Shown here: positions 36,650-48,195 of the stretch, one piece after another
Layout: each line of letters starts with the position of its first letter
How positions within the stretch are numbered: position 1 is the first letter of the stretch
NCBI GenBank assembly: GCA_003116875.1
Contig: BCKT01000005.1
Coordinates: forward strand, 682,001 to 746,000
Length of the DNA stretch: 64,000 nt
Source: Takashimella koratensis
Taxonomy: Eukaryota > Basidiomycota > Tremellomycetes > Trichosporonales > Tetragoniomycetaceae
Direction of reading: 5' to 3'
The notes under the pieces: generated by a model
Databases searched by the model: none
What the model was told of the DNA's origin: nothing
What the model saw: the letters and a program-made list of their open reading frames with translations, nothing else
Position numbers and translations under genes: made by a program

Positions 36650-38259
36650 TCATGGGCCACCACGAGGCTCACGCGGTTCTGCAAATTGTTGTCAGCAAGG
36701 TCCAGGTGGAGAGGATACAGCTGTTGGGCCCGACATTGATTATATGAAGTGAAGAAGCCAAACTCACGAGACCACGAGACGTTGAGAATGAGCGAGTCGT
36801 AACCTGGTTCACAAAGTCAGCACTTCGACACTTGCACCGACCTCAACATTGAGACATGCGACCACTTCCATATTCTCCATTTCCAGCATCTGGACCCCTT
36901 TCATCTCAAACTTCACTCTATCCTCATCCCAACGCAACTCCGACCCAAACTCACCGTAGCCGTTCATCTTCGCAATCGCACGATCACCCGCATCCCTCGT
37001 CTCGAACGTGACGAACCCAAACCCTTTACTCTCCTTGGTCTCGCGGTCACGAATAACGTTAGCGCGCGCGATGGTGCCGAACGGCTTGAAGAGCTCGTAC
37101 AGGTCGGCGTCTTCGGCGTCACGCGAGAGAGAGGTGACTCGGAGGGTAGGGAGATCGTCTCGGTTTCGGTTGAACATGGACTCGCCGCCGCCCGCTGCGC
37201 CGGCCCGCTGGCTCCTGTGGTGTGTCAGCTGAGGTACTACGACGCAAAAGTGAAGAAAACCACAGGGCGATGACCACTCCCAGCGAACCTCGGCCCGCTT
37301 TCATCGAAGACTCACGGAGGAACGTATTTCCCGCCGACTGCCCCAGTTCCACGCGCCGCCAACCCTCCACCCGCCGCGGGTCCTCCCATATCCATATCCT
37401 CCTCGTCTCCCTGGTTGGCGGTATCGATCTCCGCCAACTGATCCTTGTAAGGACACTTTGCGGTAAAGTGACCACCTTTGCAGAGTCGACAAACAACAGC
37501 CTTGCCAGCGGGAGCCTTGGATGCGGCCGGGTCTGCCTCGGGCTCAGCGGTTTGCTGTTTAGAGATGGCGGCGACTTTGAAGAAGAGGTTCTCCCCGATA
37601 ATGGTGGTTTGTCGGTCAGGACCAGAGGGCTTGCCCTTGTCGTCACCGAACCTGCAACGATTAGCAGAAGATCACCGAGAGAGGGACAAGAGTGGGGAGG
37701 ATGGTAAGTGTATGAGGTGAGAAAGCAGCGTCAACTCACTTTGCCCATCCCTTCCGCTCCGCGACGCTGTGCGACACCAACGAAGTCTTCAACGTCCGTC
37801 GGACTCTCCGCACGGTCTGAACATCCAGTCAGCGATGACTCCTACTCTTTACGCGTATCCTCCTCCATGCTCCATAAGCCACGCTCAACATCAAAGAGCT
37901 CCACGGCGCACAGTGGTCTGTCACAACCATGTCCAATTTCCCACCGACCTACCTTCACTTTCTGGTCCTGCTCGTTCAACTTCCAGCTAACGATCGTAGT
38001 GATCCCGTCCGCGCCAGTGGTCTCGGTCGTCTCGGGCAACTCGACTAATTATTATCAGCACTTTCTCTCGAATCTAACCGCTAGTATGCAATGTAACGGA
38101 GAAGAATGAAGAACAGAAGATGAAAGGGAGAACGCGTACAGTCTTCCTCGGCCGCCCAGTCATTTCTGCAAGCGAACATGTCAGCTTTGGCTAGATCGAT
38201 CGGTCTCCACAGATGAGAAGCGACATTCTGCTTACTCACCCCTTCGCAACAGCTGCCAT
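36650..38259 (-). CDS. TIF35: Translation initiation factor eIF3 subunit g (TIF35), 291 aa
   Basis: eIF3g is an RNA-binding subunit of eIF3, acting in scanning and reinitiation. There are eight exons: 38259-38240, 38165-38140, 38044-37953, 37816-37740, 37651-37316, 37214-36955, 36803-36768 and 36678-36650, all in phase (292 codons with the stop). The N-terminal eIF3g domain includes NDWAAEED and TTIVSWKLNEQDQKVK, then RKGWAKFGDDKG. A CCHC zinc knuckle follows (CRLCKGGHFTAKCPYKDQ, about 140-157). The C-terminal RRM has RNP2 LRVTSL and RNP1 KGFGFVTF (about 210-285) and ends in the family-typical SWSQPREPRGGP. The first two coding exons are only 20 and 26 nt. It is divergent from the SANT-like gene at 38722. 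Confidence 0.96.
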
Positions 38260-38721
38260 GGTTTGGATTGATGTGATGTGATGTGAGGTGTCAAGAGTAT
38301 CAACGAGGATGATATATAAGCTCGGTTGACGCTTTGCTTTGACTTTTTCGATGAATGCTCGTGAATGAGTGCAAAAGCGAGGGAAAAAGTTCTTTTTGTC
38401 TATGGCGGCGAGGTGGGCGGGAGATAGGCACGCACCGGTTAGTCTCCGGAGAATAGGCACCTTTTTCAAGTGGTCGTGAGCCTATACATCGACCCTTTCT
38501 CGCCAATGTGGCACCGTACCGTGACGAGTGTGGCACCCCACCCGCACCCCGCATGGACCCATGATGGTCCAAAGGACCCCCCTATCCTCATCCCATCAGG
38601 CATCACGGATCTGGTCCTCTTTTGTGCAAACAAACAAAACACACCGTCACCTTCGTATCCTTTTCTAAACTCAACCCCAACTTCGCTCCTCACCTCTACA
38701 TCCATCCGCTACCACCTCACC
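38260..38721. promoter_or_regulatory. Divergent region between eIF3g and the SANT-like gene
   Basis: 462 bp between two start codons. A TATATAA-like stretch (about 38311) lies on the eIF3g side. I see no other element. Confidence 0.45.
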
Positions 38722-39357
38722 ATGTCGCGACCACGTACCAAACCCGAGAAGACCGTCGATGCCAAGGCGAAACCGTACGCTAGGCCAACCTCCAAGTCTA
38801 CCAAGACCAAGACCGAACCTACCGACCCTACCGATTTCGCCGCTACCAACAACTCCTCCTTTACCTCCAAGCCAGTCAAACCTAAGACCGAGGCGACCCA
38901 CGAGGGCGACGGCGACGATACGGCCACGAAAGCGAAGGTCGAGAAGGCTGCTCAACCCAAGTCTACGACCAAGACCAAGTCGGGCGACACCACCAAGGAC
39001 GGCGGCAAGGAGGGAAAGGAGAGGAAGGAGGGAAAGGAAGGGAAAGAGGGCAAAGAAAAGACCAAGACCAAACCAAAGGCGAAAGAGACCGACGCGACGA
39101 CTGACGGGGAGAAAACCAAACACAAAGAAGGCAAGCCTTGGACCGCGGACGAACACGTTCAGCTATACGAACACGTCGCGAAGCATGGAAAGGGGAACTT
39201 TGAGAATGCCGTCGAAGGAAGGACGTCGAATCAGAGTTACCAGGCTTGGATGTGAGTTTGATTGTTCCGGAGGAGGAGTGAAGGGGTGGTGCTGATAAGA
39301 TACAGTCGGGTCGACAAAATGATCAGGAAGGCGCTCGGGGATAAGGGGTCGAAGTGA
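38722..39357 (+). CDS. Lys-rich protein with C-terminal SANT/Myb-like domain, 193 aa
   Basis: There are two exons, 38722-39251 and 39306-39357; the phase-2 junction AT|T gives Ile (194 codons with the stop). Residues 1-135 are a highly charged low-complexity tail rich in Lys, Thr, Glu and Asp, with KEGKEGKEGKE repeats and many basic clusters. The C-terminus (about 140-193) reads KPWTADEHVQLYEHVAKHGK then GNFENAVEGRTSNQSYQAW and RVDKMIRKALG. This matches a single Myb/SANT-like helix-turn-helix with conserved Trp positions. Nuclear, chromatin- or DNA-associated function is likely; the exact role is unknown. It converges on the BTB array. Confidence 0.85.
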
Positions 39358-39587
39358 TCGCGGGGGGAAGGGGATAAGAGAGAGATCGCGGCCAGGCGAG
39401 TGCGAGGTATGGGTGGGGAGGGGCAAAGTCGATCACGAAGGGGAGACAGCGGGTATTGTTCTCTTCTGGTAGAACGGAGACACACCATGAACATGTTTCA
39501 TCTCGTTTTTACATTGTTGAGAAAACCTCTTTGAGACAGATGGGAGTGAAGAAGGCATCATCAACCCTCTTCAAGCGCGTTGGCTGT

Positions 39588-40387
39588 CTAGGACGGTGAG
39601 CGTGGGTTAAACTGTGCGGCGACTCCACTCCAGTCGTTGGATACGCCTACAAACGGCCGCATTGTATTATGATCAACCCAGGGATATCTCATAAGAATGT
39701 GAAGGAGATGGAATGCCCAATAAGGAGGAAGCCGCTCCAGCCAGTCCACCAAACCGCATCCAACGAGACCCATCTGGCACACCTTGTGAGGTTCCTCCAG
39801 TGCGGTGAGAGCTTCTCGAGCCAGGTCAAGGTCTCCTAGCTTTCCAGCAATCACAATAACTTCCGACGGGTTCTCTTCGGCTAACTCGGCGAGGCGGAAG
39901 ATGACGGCCTGGCGCGTTTTCTCGGCTTGGAGGAAGTCGACGATCCCCAGGAGTTCTCGCATTGGTCAATTGTCAAGCACAAAACGTGGTAGTTGGAGCC
40001 GATCAAGTTAAGGAATAGCGAGATCTCTTCGGAATCAAAATCCAGCTCCACGGGCTCGTCGCGACTGCCCAAGGTCTCGTACATTGATTTGAACAACCCG
40101 ATATGAGTGAGGAGGAGAGTGGTGGTGTCAGATTTGCAGTTGACGACAAGAGGCTCAGTGCCTGTCGAAGGAGCTTACCTCGCTTTGCACAGGTAGTGCT
40201 TGCTCCCTCTGAAGTAGACATTGTCCTTGGAGCGTATGACGACTTTGGCGTCCGGGTCGTTATGGAAAGGGTGGTCCTTGCGGGCCCCAGAGTCTGTGCT
40301 TTGTCAGTATCGGGCTAGGTATTTGACAGCTTGCGCGAAGCCTTCCCCGACGGACGTACGGGACGGAACCTTTGCAGGTTTAGGCAT
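39588..40387 (-). pseudogene. BTB-1, disrupted BTB/POZ gene
   Basis: This copy follows the array's three-exon plan: 40387-40360, 40293-40179 and a last exon beginning about 40100. The BTB start is intact (HPFHNDPDAKVVIRSKDNVY), as is the C-terminal signature NDWSGVAAQFNP. Two lesions are visible. First, the acceptor that should precede the GLFKSMYET exon reads CATAT|CGGG; every related gene has AG there. Second, the frame breaks by one base (or two extra) at about 39967, so LTIDQC no longer runs into RELLGIVDF. Either lesion alone would stop a normal product. A sequencing error could explain the frameshift but is unlikely to explain both. Confidence 0.8.
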
Positions 40388-40741
40388 CGTCGAGTTGACG
40401 AGAATGTCTCGCTGGCGGCGTTGAGCTTGTGCATGCTGGCTGTGACCGGGGACCGTTGAATGATGATGTTGAGAGGGACGGAAAACTTAGTATGAATGGA
40501 ATGTGCTCACGTGATGCTGATTGCAAACGAACCTCGACGGGTTCATCCCAGTCGATGTATAATCAGGAAGGCCTCCGATATCAGGATGTATACGCTTGCC
40601 TATGGACTGACAGATCGATCATGCGGAAGATGTGACCACTAATGACTCGCTCGTTTAGGAAAGCAGTGACTGTTATGGAGGACCGAGGGGAATTCAGCCA
40701 AGATGGAGGGAAGTACAGGATACAGTGCAAGGACGACTACT

Positions 40742-41598
40742 TTATGAATTCTCACAAAGGGACCCAAACTCAGCTGCTACTCCAGTCCAAGTGTGCTCGA
40801 TAAGAAGCACAGGCACTGTAGAGGGCTGATCAAACAAACGACCAGTTTTGCAGACGATTTTCAGGAGCCGGAACGCCCAGCTTGGGGGAAGCTTCTCCAA
40901 CCAAGAGAACAGTGTAGGTCCGTGATGGACAATTTTGGTTTGTGCGAGGGTTGCCTTATCCTCCAAGACAAGCAAAGCGTGCTTGGCAAGGTCGACGTCT
41001 TGATGGTGGCCCGCAGCAATGATCACCTCGAGAGGTTGAGTCTTGGCGAGCTCTCGCAACCGCTCCAAGACTCCTGTCTTCACTGCCTCCGCATCCACAA
41101 ATTTGGCAATACAAAGCAGGGCGTCACACTGAGTGATATCGAGTACGAAGGAGGGATTAGGGGTGCCAATTGTGTCGAGGAACAACGCGATGGTCGAAGC
41201 GGGGAAATCGAGCTCGATAGGTTGGTCCAGGTTGGTACCGCGGACAGTCTCGAACATCGACTTGAACAGATGGCTAAGATGATAGGAACATTCAAAATCA
41301 GCGCTTGAAAATCTCGCAGACCCGTCCCGCACCACTCACCTGGCGTTACAGATGTAAGGCCTGCTCGCTCGCAAATAGATTTCATCGTTTGACTTGATCA
41401 CCGCCTTGGCGTCGCAATCGTTGTGAAAAGGGTGATACTTGCGCTCGGTCACCTCTAAATGTATCATCAGCCTGCAGAAGGCGTGAAGCCATCCGATAAC
41501 GTACCGTGAGCGACGTCACAAGAATTGGTCAAGGTCTGAGGGAGATCATAGGACAATTTTTTGTTGATGTCGTTCATCTTGGGCGTTGTTTCTCCCAT
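40742..41598 (-). CDS. BTB-2, BTB/POZ-domain protein, 246 aa
   Basis: The exons are 41598-41505, 41454-41340 and 41273-40742; all phases fit (247 codons with the stop). The middle exon is 115 nt, the same length as in BTB-1. The BTB region starts at YHPFHNDCDAKAVIKSNDEI (about residue 36) and runs through SHLFKSMFE and IELDF to about residue 140. A helical region follows (QPLEVIIAAGHHQDVDLAKH), then LEKLPPSWAFRLLKI and the C-terminal HTWTGVAAEFGS. BTB domains mediate dimerisation and, in many families, Cullin-3 binding; no other domain is present. Its substrate or partner is unknown. It is the nearest relative of BTB-1 and BTB-3 by exon pattern and sequence. Confidence 0.88.
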
Positions 41599-42075
41599 GA
41601 TCAACGAAGAGGATGAAGAGGCTGGGAAAATCGAGACGGAGCTGAACCTTCGCACCGTTCACGTGATTTTGCCGGGGCCGATCATAACTAAAGCACGTTT
41701 CGTCCTACAGCAAAGATGCAACCCAAAGGCCCCTTGAAGGTGGGTGGAAATCTTGGTGGGACACGAGCAGTTCCGGTCGGAGAAGATGGGCATAGGCAGA
41801 TGAAGGAAGGCAATCTCGATGACAAAGGAGTAAATTGCTGTTTCGCCACCGAGCACGAGTACGATGTTGGAGTCAGAGGGAACATTCTTCTTCCAACAAT
41901 GGCGGAAAGTATGTCTTCCTCAGTAGCGCATACCAATTCGTCTAATGTTTAAAGTACATAGACAATGTCGGATCCACGAGAGGCTGTGAGGACAACGATA
42001 TGGAGTAGATGGAACGGGACGGGTTGCCCCATTACTAATCACGAGACAAAAGAGGCTTGAACAACGACCGTCTTA
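41599..42075. other. BTB-2 upstream region
   Basis: This is the promoter region between the BTB-2 start and the BTB-3 stop. No gene is supported. Confidence 0.45.
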
Positions 42076-42914
42076 TCATGGATTGAAGCGATCTGCGATC
42101 CCCGTCCAGTCTAAGGGAATCCCGAGGACGGCCTTATCTTGATAGTCATACGCGGGAGCCGTAGCCCACAGCAGGTGCAACAGATGGAACGCCCACGGAG
42201 GAGGAAGTAAACTCAGCCAAGATACCATCTTGCTGGCGTCCAAGGTAACTCGACTGTCCCTGAGAGGTCTCCTGTGCTCCAACACGCGTAACGCATCTTT
42301 CGCCAGATGAACTCTCCCATATTGTCCGGCAACGACGACGACATCAAGAGGTTGGGTCATAGCGAGGTCTCGTAATCGTGATTCCGCTGCCTCCCTGGCC
42401 TCCTTCGCATCTACGAAATCTGCAACTCCCAACAAGGCGTCGCAGGAGACTAAATCGTAGGGAACGTAGAGGCGGTCGGTCCCGACTGTGTTGATAAAGA
42501 TAAATATAGCAAAGGCTGAGAACCGGAGCTCCACGGGTTCACCGCGCTCGCCGAGGGTTTGGTACATCGACCGGAAGAGCTCGCTGTGTGCAGTAGTCAG
42601 TTGACTGTCTATACCAGGGTTGCCCGAGCTCGAGAGGACGAGATGCTTGGGTCAACTCACCTCGCTTTGCATATATATAGAGACGACTGACTCGAAAATA
42701 GACGTCGTCGTTGGACTTGATCACCACTTTAGCATCGGGATCATTGTGGAACGGGTGGTACGTGCGCCCAGCTGTGTCTGTCCCCATCAGCGGGTGGGTA
42801 GCCTCGATACCTACCACGCGGAACAAGAGCTGAGATGGGTCTCTGCGACGTCGACGGCGGTGATGCCTCCCACTCCTCCCTAGCGAGGTCAAACCTCGGC
42901 GTCGTCTCTGACAT
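42076..42914 (-). pseudogene. BTB-3, BTB/POZ gene with TA-tract frameshift
   Basis: The plan is exon 1 from the ATG at 42914 (donor GTAGGT), exon 2 from about 42768 to 42661, and exon 3 from about 42585 to 42076. The product would start MSETTPRFDLAREEW and end LDWTGIADRFNP. Exon 2 reads YHPFHNDPDAKVVIKSNDDV correctly. It then runs through TATATATATG, which is two bases longer than the equivalent stretch in BTB-1. That leaves exon 2 ending in phase 1, while exon 3 (ELFRSMYQTLGERGEP) needs phase 2. Removing one TA would restore the consensus. The gene is otherwise complete, so the break is recent, a sequencing error, or a switchable tract. Confidence 0.78.
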
Positions 42915-43594
42915 GCTTGTTGCTGAGATTGATGATGGTGATGAGGAGAAAGCCGAGGAAGCCCGTTGCCGCTGGGAAATCAGTCAACTTTAATCACGTG
43001 ACGTTCGCTGCCACAACATTTGGTCGTCAAGGTAGATAGATCAAACAAGAGGATGAGAGAGAAAACGATGAAGGGGTTGCGAAACGACACAATTGTAGCA
43101 GAGGGCACCACAAGGGGGAAGGCGGGGTAGGTGCTGGGCATTGTTGGATCGGTTGCGGAGACCTGGTACGCGTCGTGGAAGAAAAGGCGAAAGATGAAGA
43201 ACGTCGCCGCTCGAGATTGGTGCAGGGGATTGGGGTTTGGGAAGAAACCTTAACCCAAAATTCGTCCTACATGTACCACCGTGGTAGCGTATGCGAAATG
43301 ATGGTGGAGATTGGGTGTCTGATTCCGTTGCCGTTGAAAGCAAGGAGGTGTGAGCAACAAATGCTCTTTCTGATTCGGCGCGGATCAGGTGGGGCCTTCT
43401 CTACTATATCACAACAGGTGATCACTTCCATAAGACACCTTCACCGTTGCGTCCTTGCTTCCAAGTCATTCATGCTCGTCACTGTCTACAGTTCAATTAT
43501 CGGGAGACCTATGGACAAATGAGCAGTCAACCCCCTATCGAAATTTCATCCGATTGAGTACTGGTTAAGGCCGCGCCTCGATAGCATCTTGGGG
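42915..43594. other. BTB-3 upstream region
   Basis: 680 bp with no supported gene between the BTB-3 start and the BTB-4 stop. It presumably includes the BTB-3 promoter. Confidence 0.45.
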
Positions 43595-44407
43595 TTAAGT
43601 GTTGGGGTTGAAATTTGCGCTCAGCCCTTCCCAGCGAGGATTGATATACCAAGATTGATTACTGTGAGGACTACTGTGAAGCAAGCAACGAAGGATGTGA
43701 CTTGACCATGCGGTTGGAAGGCGTTCGATCCAATTCACAAACTGTCCAGGAGTTTGAAAGTAGTAGTTCTTTCCTGTGTGGTCGTGCCGGCTCTCGATCA
43801 CCTTTAGTGCTGCCTTGCCAAGCTTCACATCGTTGTGCACAGCTGCAATATCGAACACTCCCACCGGATCGTCGTGAACAGAATCCAAGAGCATGGTGAG
43901 CGCAAACTTCTGCACAACCTCGCAATCAGAGAACATCGCCAATTTGAGCAGTTCGGCACAATCAATGTTGGGCTTGGAGGGCTGCGAAGTGATCACGTCG
44001 AGGAATTTGGCGACAGTGGAGCTCGAAAAGTCAAGTTCGACCAACCGCTCACCACTCGCGACTTCAATCGTATTTCGAAAAAGAGTGCTAGACCCCGCCC
44101 GCGCTCAGTCTCAAAACCGGGCCCGAAGCCGAAAGATCCAGTGAGATGAAGAGACATACCTGGCTTTACAGAGATAGTATTGGCTTGCACGGAAGTACAT
44201 GCCGTCGTTGGATTTGATGAGAAAGTCTCCATTCGGATCGCGATGGAATGGGTGAAAGAGCGCATCCTGTCCAGTGTCTAGGTGATATGATCAGATACAA
44301 AGTGGGGGACATGGCAACCCCTATCGCTCACCTGCTTCCTCGCCGTCGGTGTTTTGATTAGCTTGTAGCTTCTGACCGGCTTCAAGCTTTGAGCTGGTGG
44401 ATGCCAT
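43595..44407 (-). CDS. BTB-4, BTB/POZ-domain protein, 228 aa
   Basis: The exons are 44407-44332, 44277-44160 and 44087-43595 (229 codons with the stop, all phases matching). The first residues MASTSSKLEAGQ are followed by FHPFHRDPNGDFLIKSNDGM then YFRASQYYLCKAS, the array's BTB start. After the invariant phase-2 intron comes TLFRNTIEVASGERLVELDF. The helical part includes DPVGVFDIAAVHNDVKLGKA and WIERLPTAWSSHILRCLL, and the protein ends PRWEGLSANFNPNT. It is the shortest intact three-exon member. No localisation signal or second domain is visible; its function is unknown beyond the expected BTB-mediated protein interaction. Confidence 0.87.
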
Positions 44408-44667
44408 TGTTCTGCGTCTACAGAAAGGTGAGGTATACGATAAGTTGTACAAGGAAGAAGAACGCCCCGTCAATATTCTTAATCTTTAGTATCAGGCTTG
44501 CTGTCAAGTTCTCCTTAAGGTTGACTGAGAGTAGGCGAAGACGTAAGTGTGTCCTCGAAGCACGTGCTTGAGAGTTTCCGGCTGCCACTCCACCTGCCAG
44601 TTTGCATCAACAACTACATCCACGATGAGTTCCTACATCGCATGTTTCAGATGCGCCTCCAATACCT

Positions 44668-45758
44668 TCAGCCTGGCGGGTTGAACTTATCCTTAACACC
44701 CCTCCAATCAATCGCCACCCCTCTCTTTCCTTGGCTCATCAAAGACCTCTGTAGCAGCAATCGGAGTAGGTGAAACGACCACTCGGTAGGCAACGTCTCG
44801 AGCCAGTCTACAAATACATTCGAGTCTCCCACGTACCAAGTACTCGGCAACGCTCCCTGTCTCTTCTCCAACGTCTCGAGCGCAGCTTTGGCCAGCTTCA
44901 CACTCCACATCTTCCCCGCGATCGTGAATACCTCCATGGGGTTGATCTTGGCGTGTCCTAAGAGGATGTTGGAAACGATACGGCGAGCTCGTTCGGCGTC
45001 CGCAAAATCGGCGATGGCGAGAGCGTCGATACTTTGAGCAAGGTTGAGGCGAAAGTTGTATTTGCGGGGGTTTGCGGTGTCAAGGAAGAAGGCGACGGTG
45101 AAGGAAGAGAAGTCCAGATCAATAGGATCAGGGTTGGAAGATCCGGGAGCTGTGCCAGCGATTTCAAACATAGATTGGAAGAGGCCGCTACACCCAAGCG
45201 CGTCAGCTGGCAAGAGATGAAGACAAAGTAGGAGAAGAGGAAGTGAAGCCCGAAAGAATCAGAGTATATGAAGCACGATAACGGGGGCTGCTTCATGTTA
45301 CTTGCCTCGCCTGACTGAGGTTCTCCTGGTTGGCGCGGAAGAAGACATCGTCATTGGACTTCAGGATGATCCTCGCAGCGGGGTTGTTATGGTTGGCATG
45401 CCATATCCTCTTGTCTGGTAGTGGACCTTTCCAAACGGTGTCGAAGTGAGCGTTTAGCCCATACTGCTACCAGGATTCAGCCTACCTGAGCTCTCGCCAT
45501 GCCTGCCCTTGTCGTTGGGTAAGCCCTCCGTGATGCATGCCGCCTGGAGCTGAAGAGCGACAGACTCGGTTGGGTCGGAGAGTTGTTGCCGCTCCTGTGT
45601 CGTTGCGGGGTCTTCCACGTTGTCCGGCTGTCAGTCTCCCGGCGTAGTTTTGAAAACAGCGCAAGCTCACCTAGCGGCTCCTTGTCACTATCTGCATTGC
45701 GAGTGGGGTTCGAGGTCAGCTCCGAGGCTGGTGGAGGCTCGGCGTCCTTTGTCATCAT
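44668..45758 (-). CDS. BTB-5, BTB/POZ-domain protein, 280 aa, with a GC-AG intron
   Basis: There are four exons: 45758-45671, 45611-45486, 45414-45306 and 45187-44668 (281 codons with the stop). The N-terminal extension (about 70 residues, MMTKDAEPPPASELTS onward) is longer than in neighbours. The BTB start is RIWHANHNNPAARIILKSND then FFRANQENLSQAS. The last intron has a GC donor (GCGAG|GCAAGT) and a normal AG acceptor; the nearby GT would give the wrong phase. The helical part has NPMEVFTIAGKMWSVKLAKA and LETLPTEWSFHLLRLLL, and the C-terminus is DWRGVKDKFNPPG. The exon 2 acceptor (GTGGAAG) was chosen because it alone keeps the frame. Confidence 0.82.
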
Positions 45759-46101
45759 TGGTCGATTGGTGCGTGGATGGTTGAGTGGTGGAGACTGACG
45801 ACCAATTTTCAGTGTGGTCCTCCCTCGGCTGTGGCCGCCGGCTCCGGACCCCTCGCACCGCCTTGGATTTGGCACAGCGGCAGCGTCACTGTCTCACACT
45901 GCCAATGCTTGCATCGAAACAGACAGGCGATTGTCGCCGCCTGGTCAAATGGACAAAGCCGCCGTCCTTTGCAATCAAAGCTCACGGGCGGACGCAGAAG
46001 CATGACTCTGAGAGGGATCAAGACTTAACGTCCGCCCATGTGAGCGATAAGGGTGTTGCAGTGGGGCCGGACAGTGAATGCATGCTATGTGACATTCCCC
46101 C

Positions 46102-46941
46102 TCAAGGCTTTCGTGGATGGAAACCATCAGCGACCCTTCCCCAGTTTTGCGGTACTGCCCCCACGATGGATTTATCCCTTTGAGCGTACGGTATCTCTCT
46201 TCGTTGATGTTGAAACAGTATGGCAAGAAGGTGGGACGACCAGTGCCCTCGAAGACGCTCAAACATCCTCAAGAAGTCTGCTTCGTTAAACGCCCCAGAA
46301 CCCCACCTCTGCCCCCCAATGTGAATCAGCACTCTCTTTCCCAGCTCCAGGTCTTCACATTGGGAGGCCGCAACGAGAACATCCCATGGGGATTCGGGGA
46401 TCATCGCGCAAAGAGAATCCTTCGCCCATTTACGCGCCAGATCTGAGCCGACGAAATCTGCCAGGGACAGGAGACGGTTGCACTCCTCCCAGTCGTCCAA
46501 GTAGTAGCGGTCGGAACAGTTGCTGACATCGAGAAACAGGGACACGGTGGTGCTCGGGAAGTCGAGCTCGATCGGCAAATCTCCCTGCGTAGCGGTATCG
46601 CACATGGAGCGGAAAAGGTCGCTCGAAGTGCCCAACTGTTAGCCGAGACGGATGCAAAACCGCTCACGGAGAGAGTATCAAACCTTGTCGCTCATCGATA
46701 CTCACCTGCTCTTGGAGAGGTAGTGGGGGCTCGCCCTAAACCAGACGTTGTCGTTGGACTTGAGGATGAGCGTCGCCGCGGGGTCGCAGTGGTACTCGTG
46801 CCAGACCCTGTCTGAACTCACGTCAGCAGGTCCCGTGAAAATTAATCTCAACCTGGGATAAGGCGAAGTACCTGAGGGCTGCACGACGGAGCTGTTGGTG
46901 CTCGAGGTGAGACCCCCCGCTGGGCTTATGGAGGCTGCCAT
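46102..46941 (-). CDS. BTB-6, BTB/POZ-domain protein, 231 aa
   Basis: The exons are 46941-46872, 46811-46706 and 46621-46102 (232 codons with the stop). The last acceptor is TTCGAG, about 20 nt after a GGCTAAC branch site, and gives the usual phase-2 Ser codon. Motifs: VWHEYHCDPAATLILKSNDN (about 25), WFRASPHYLSKS, DLFRSMCDTATQGDLPIELD, then DFVGSDLARKWAKDSL, SPWDVLVAASQCEDLELGKR, RLRGHWSSHLLAILF and the C-terminal NWGRVADGFHPRKP. BTB-6, 7, 8 and 10 share the W-D/E-V helical variant and the F-V-(G/D)-S-(D/E) motif, so they form a subgroup. Confidence 0.87.
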
Positions 46942-47169
46942 TCTGGTATGAAGGTCGTAGAAGATGAGGAGAGAGAGAGGGGGGATGGATGGGAGATGGT
47001 CAAGTTAAGAAAGCAGAAGAACTTCAACTTGCACTATGGCGTGATTGGGATGTGCGCCCTCATGTGTGGAACGTGCGCAGCCCTCGCTAGCTAAGCTTGG
47101 AGCTCATTCATGGTAAATGATAAACATGCATTGCCTCTCAGTTATGGTGTCCCTCATCCGCCTGCTACA

Positions 47170-48195
47170 CTACTGGTACGGTCCTGAGCATTTACAAGTT
47201 TTTTTTTTCGGGTTGAACATCTTACTTGCCCCCGTCCAATCTTCGGGGACCCCTCCAATTAGACCTTTGCCCGTGAGACCCTTCTTTGCGCTAAGCCTGA
47301 ACAGCACCTCCAGCAGGTGTGCCGACCATTCAGGTGGGAGTCGACTGATGAACAGGGGAAAGTCAACGTCGACGAGGACGCCCTCGGAGTTCTTCCATCT
47401 CCCACAGTTGTTGTCGAACTTTAGCGCTTCGGAAGTGCGATCCAGCACCGCTCGCGCAAGCTCGACGTTCTCGTGATGAGACGCTACGATAAATACCTCC
47501 CAAGGGTACTCGAAGATGAGACTGCACAACGATCCAACGGCCCAAGCGGTGATACAGTCTGAATCCACAAACTTGGCGAGGGAGAGAAGTCGATCGCAGG
47601 CTTCACAGGTGTCCAGATCGTAATGGTACTCGTAGGAGTTGATGCAGTCGAGGAACTGGGAGATGGTGGAACCGGGAAAATCAAGCTCGATCGGCTCCTT
47701 CTCAAAATCGCGATCGCTCCTCTTGATGGCGTTGAACATGTCCTGAAAGAACGTACTGGAAGGGCAAAAAGCGTGAGATTAGGAATGTGCAAGTGAAGAC
47801 AAGGACTGGGAGATGGGTGAGCGAGACTCACCAAGACTCTTTCAGGTAATATTCACTGGCTCGGAAGAAGATGTCATCGTTGGATCGGAGGATGATCCTG
47901 GCGTCCGGGTCTCGATGGTGTGGGTGCCATTTTTCTTCTGAGACAAGGTCAGCTGGATCTCAACGCAAGGAAGGAAACCCCTATTTCGTCGTGCGAACTT
48001 ACTCGATTTTTCCTCGTCTGACGCTTCCACTGTCTTGCCCGCAGCGTTGGCATCGGTCTCGTGACTGGCATTGTTCGTATCCTTGTACATTGTGATCTTC
48101 GTGGTGGAAGTGGTCTTGGTGGTGAAAGTAGTCTTGCCCTTGCCTTCCGGCGTGGTCGATTGCTGATCCGCATTCGGAACTGTGTCGAATGCCAT
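47170..48195 (-). CDS. BTB-7, BTB/POZ-domain protein, 294 aa
   Basis: The exons are 48195-48003, 47937-47832 and 47755-47170 (295 codons with the stop). The N-terminal 65 residues are variable and Thr/Lys-rich (TTFTTKTTSTTKITM). The BTB start is KWHPHHRDPDARIILRSNDD then FFRASEYYLKES, followed after the phase-2 intron by TFFQDMFNAIKRSDRDFEKE and PIELDFPGSTIS. The helical part includes YPWEVFIVASHHENVELARA and ISRLPPEWSAHLLEVLF, and the end is DWTGASKMFNPKKKTCKCSG plus a few residues, with a short Cys/Lys tail not seen in neighbours. An in-frame ATG lies upstream at about 48273, so the start could be earlier. It is closest to BTB-8. Confidence 0.86.

Noticed and set aside
39960..40000. A 30-nt intron to explain the BTB-1 frameshift
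   Set aside because: It would be shorter than any other intron here, lacks a branch site and would delete conserved residues.
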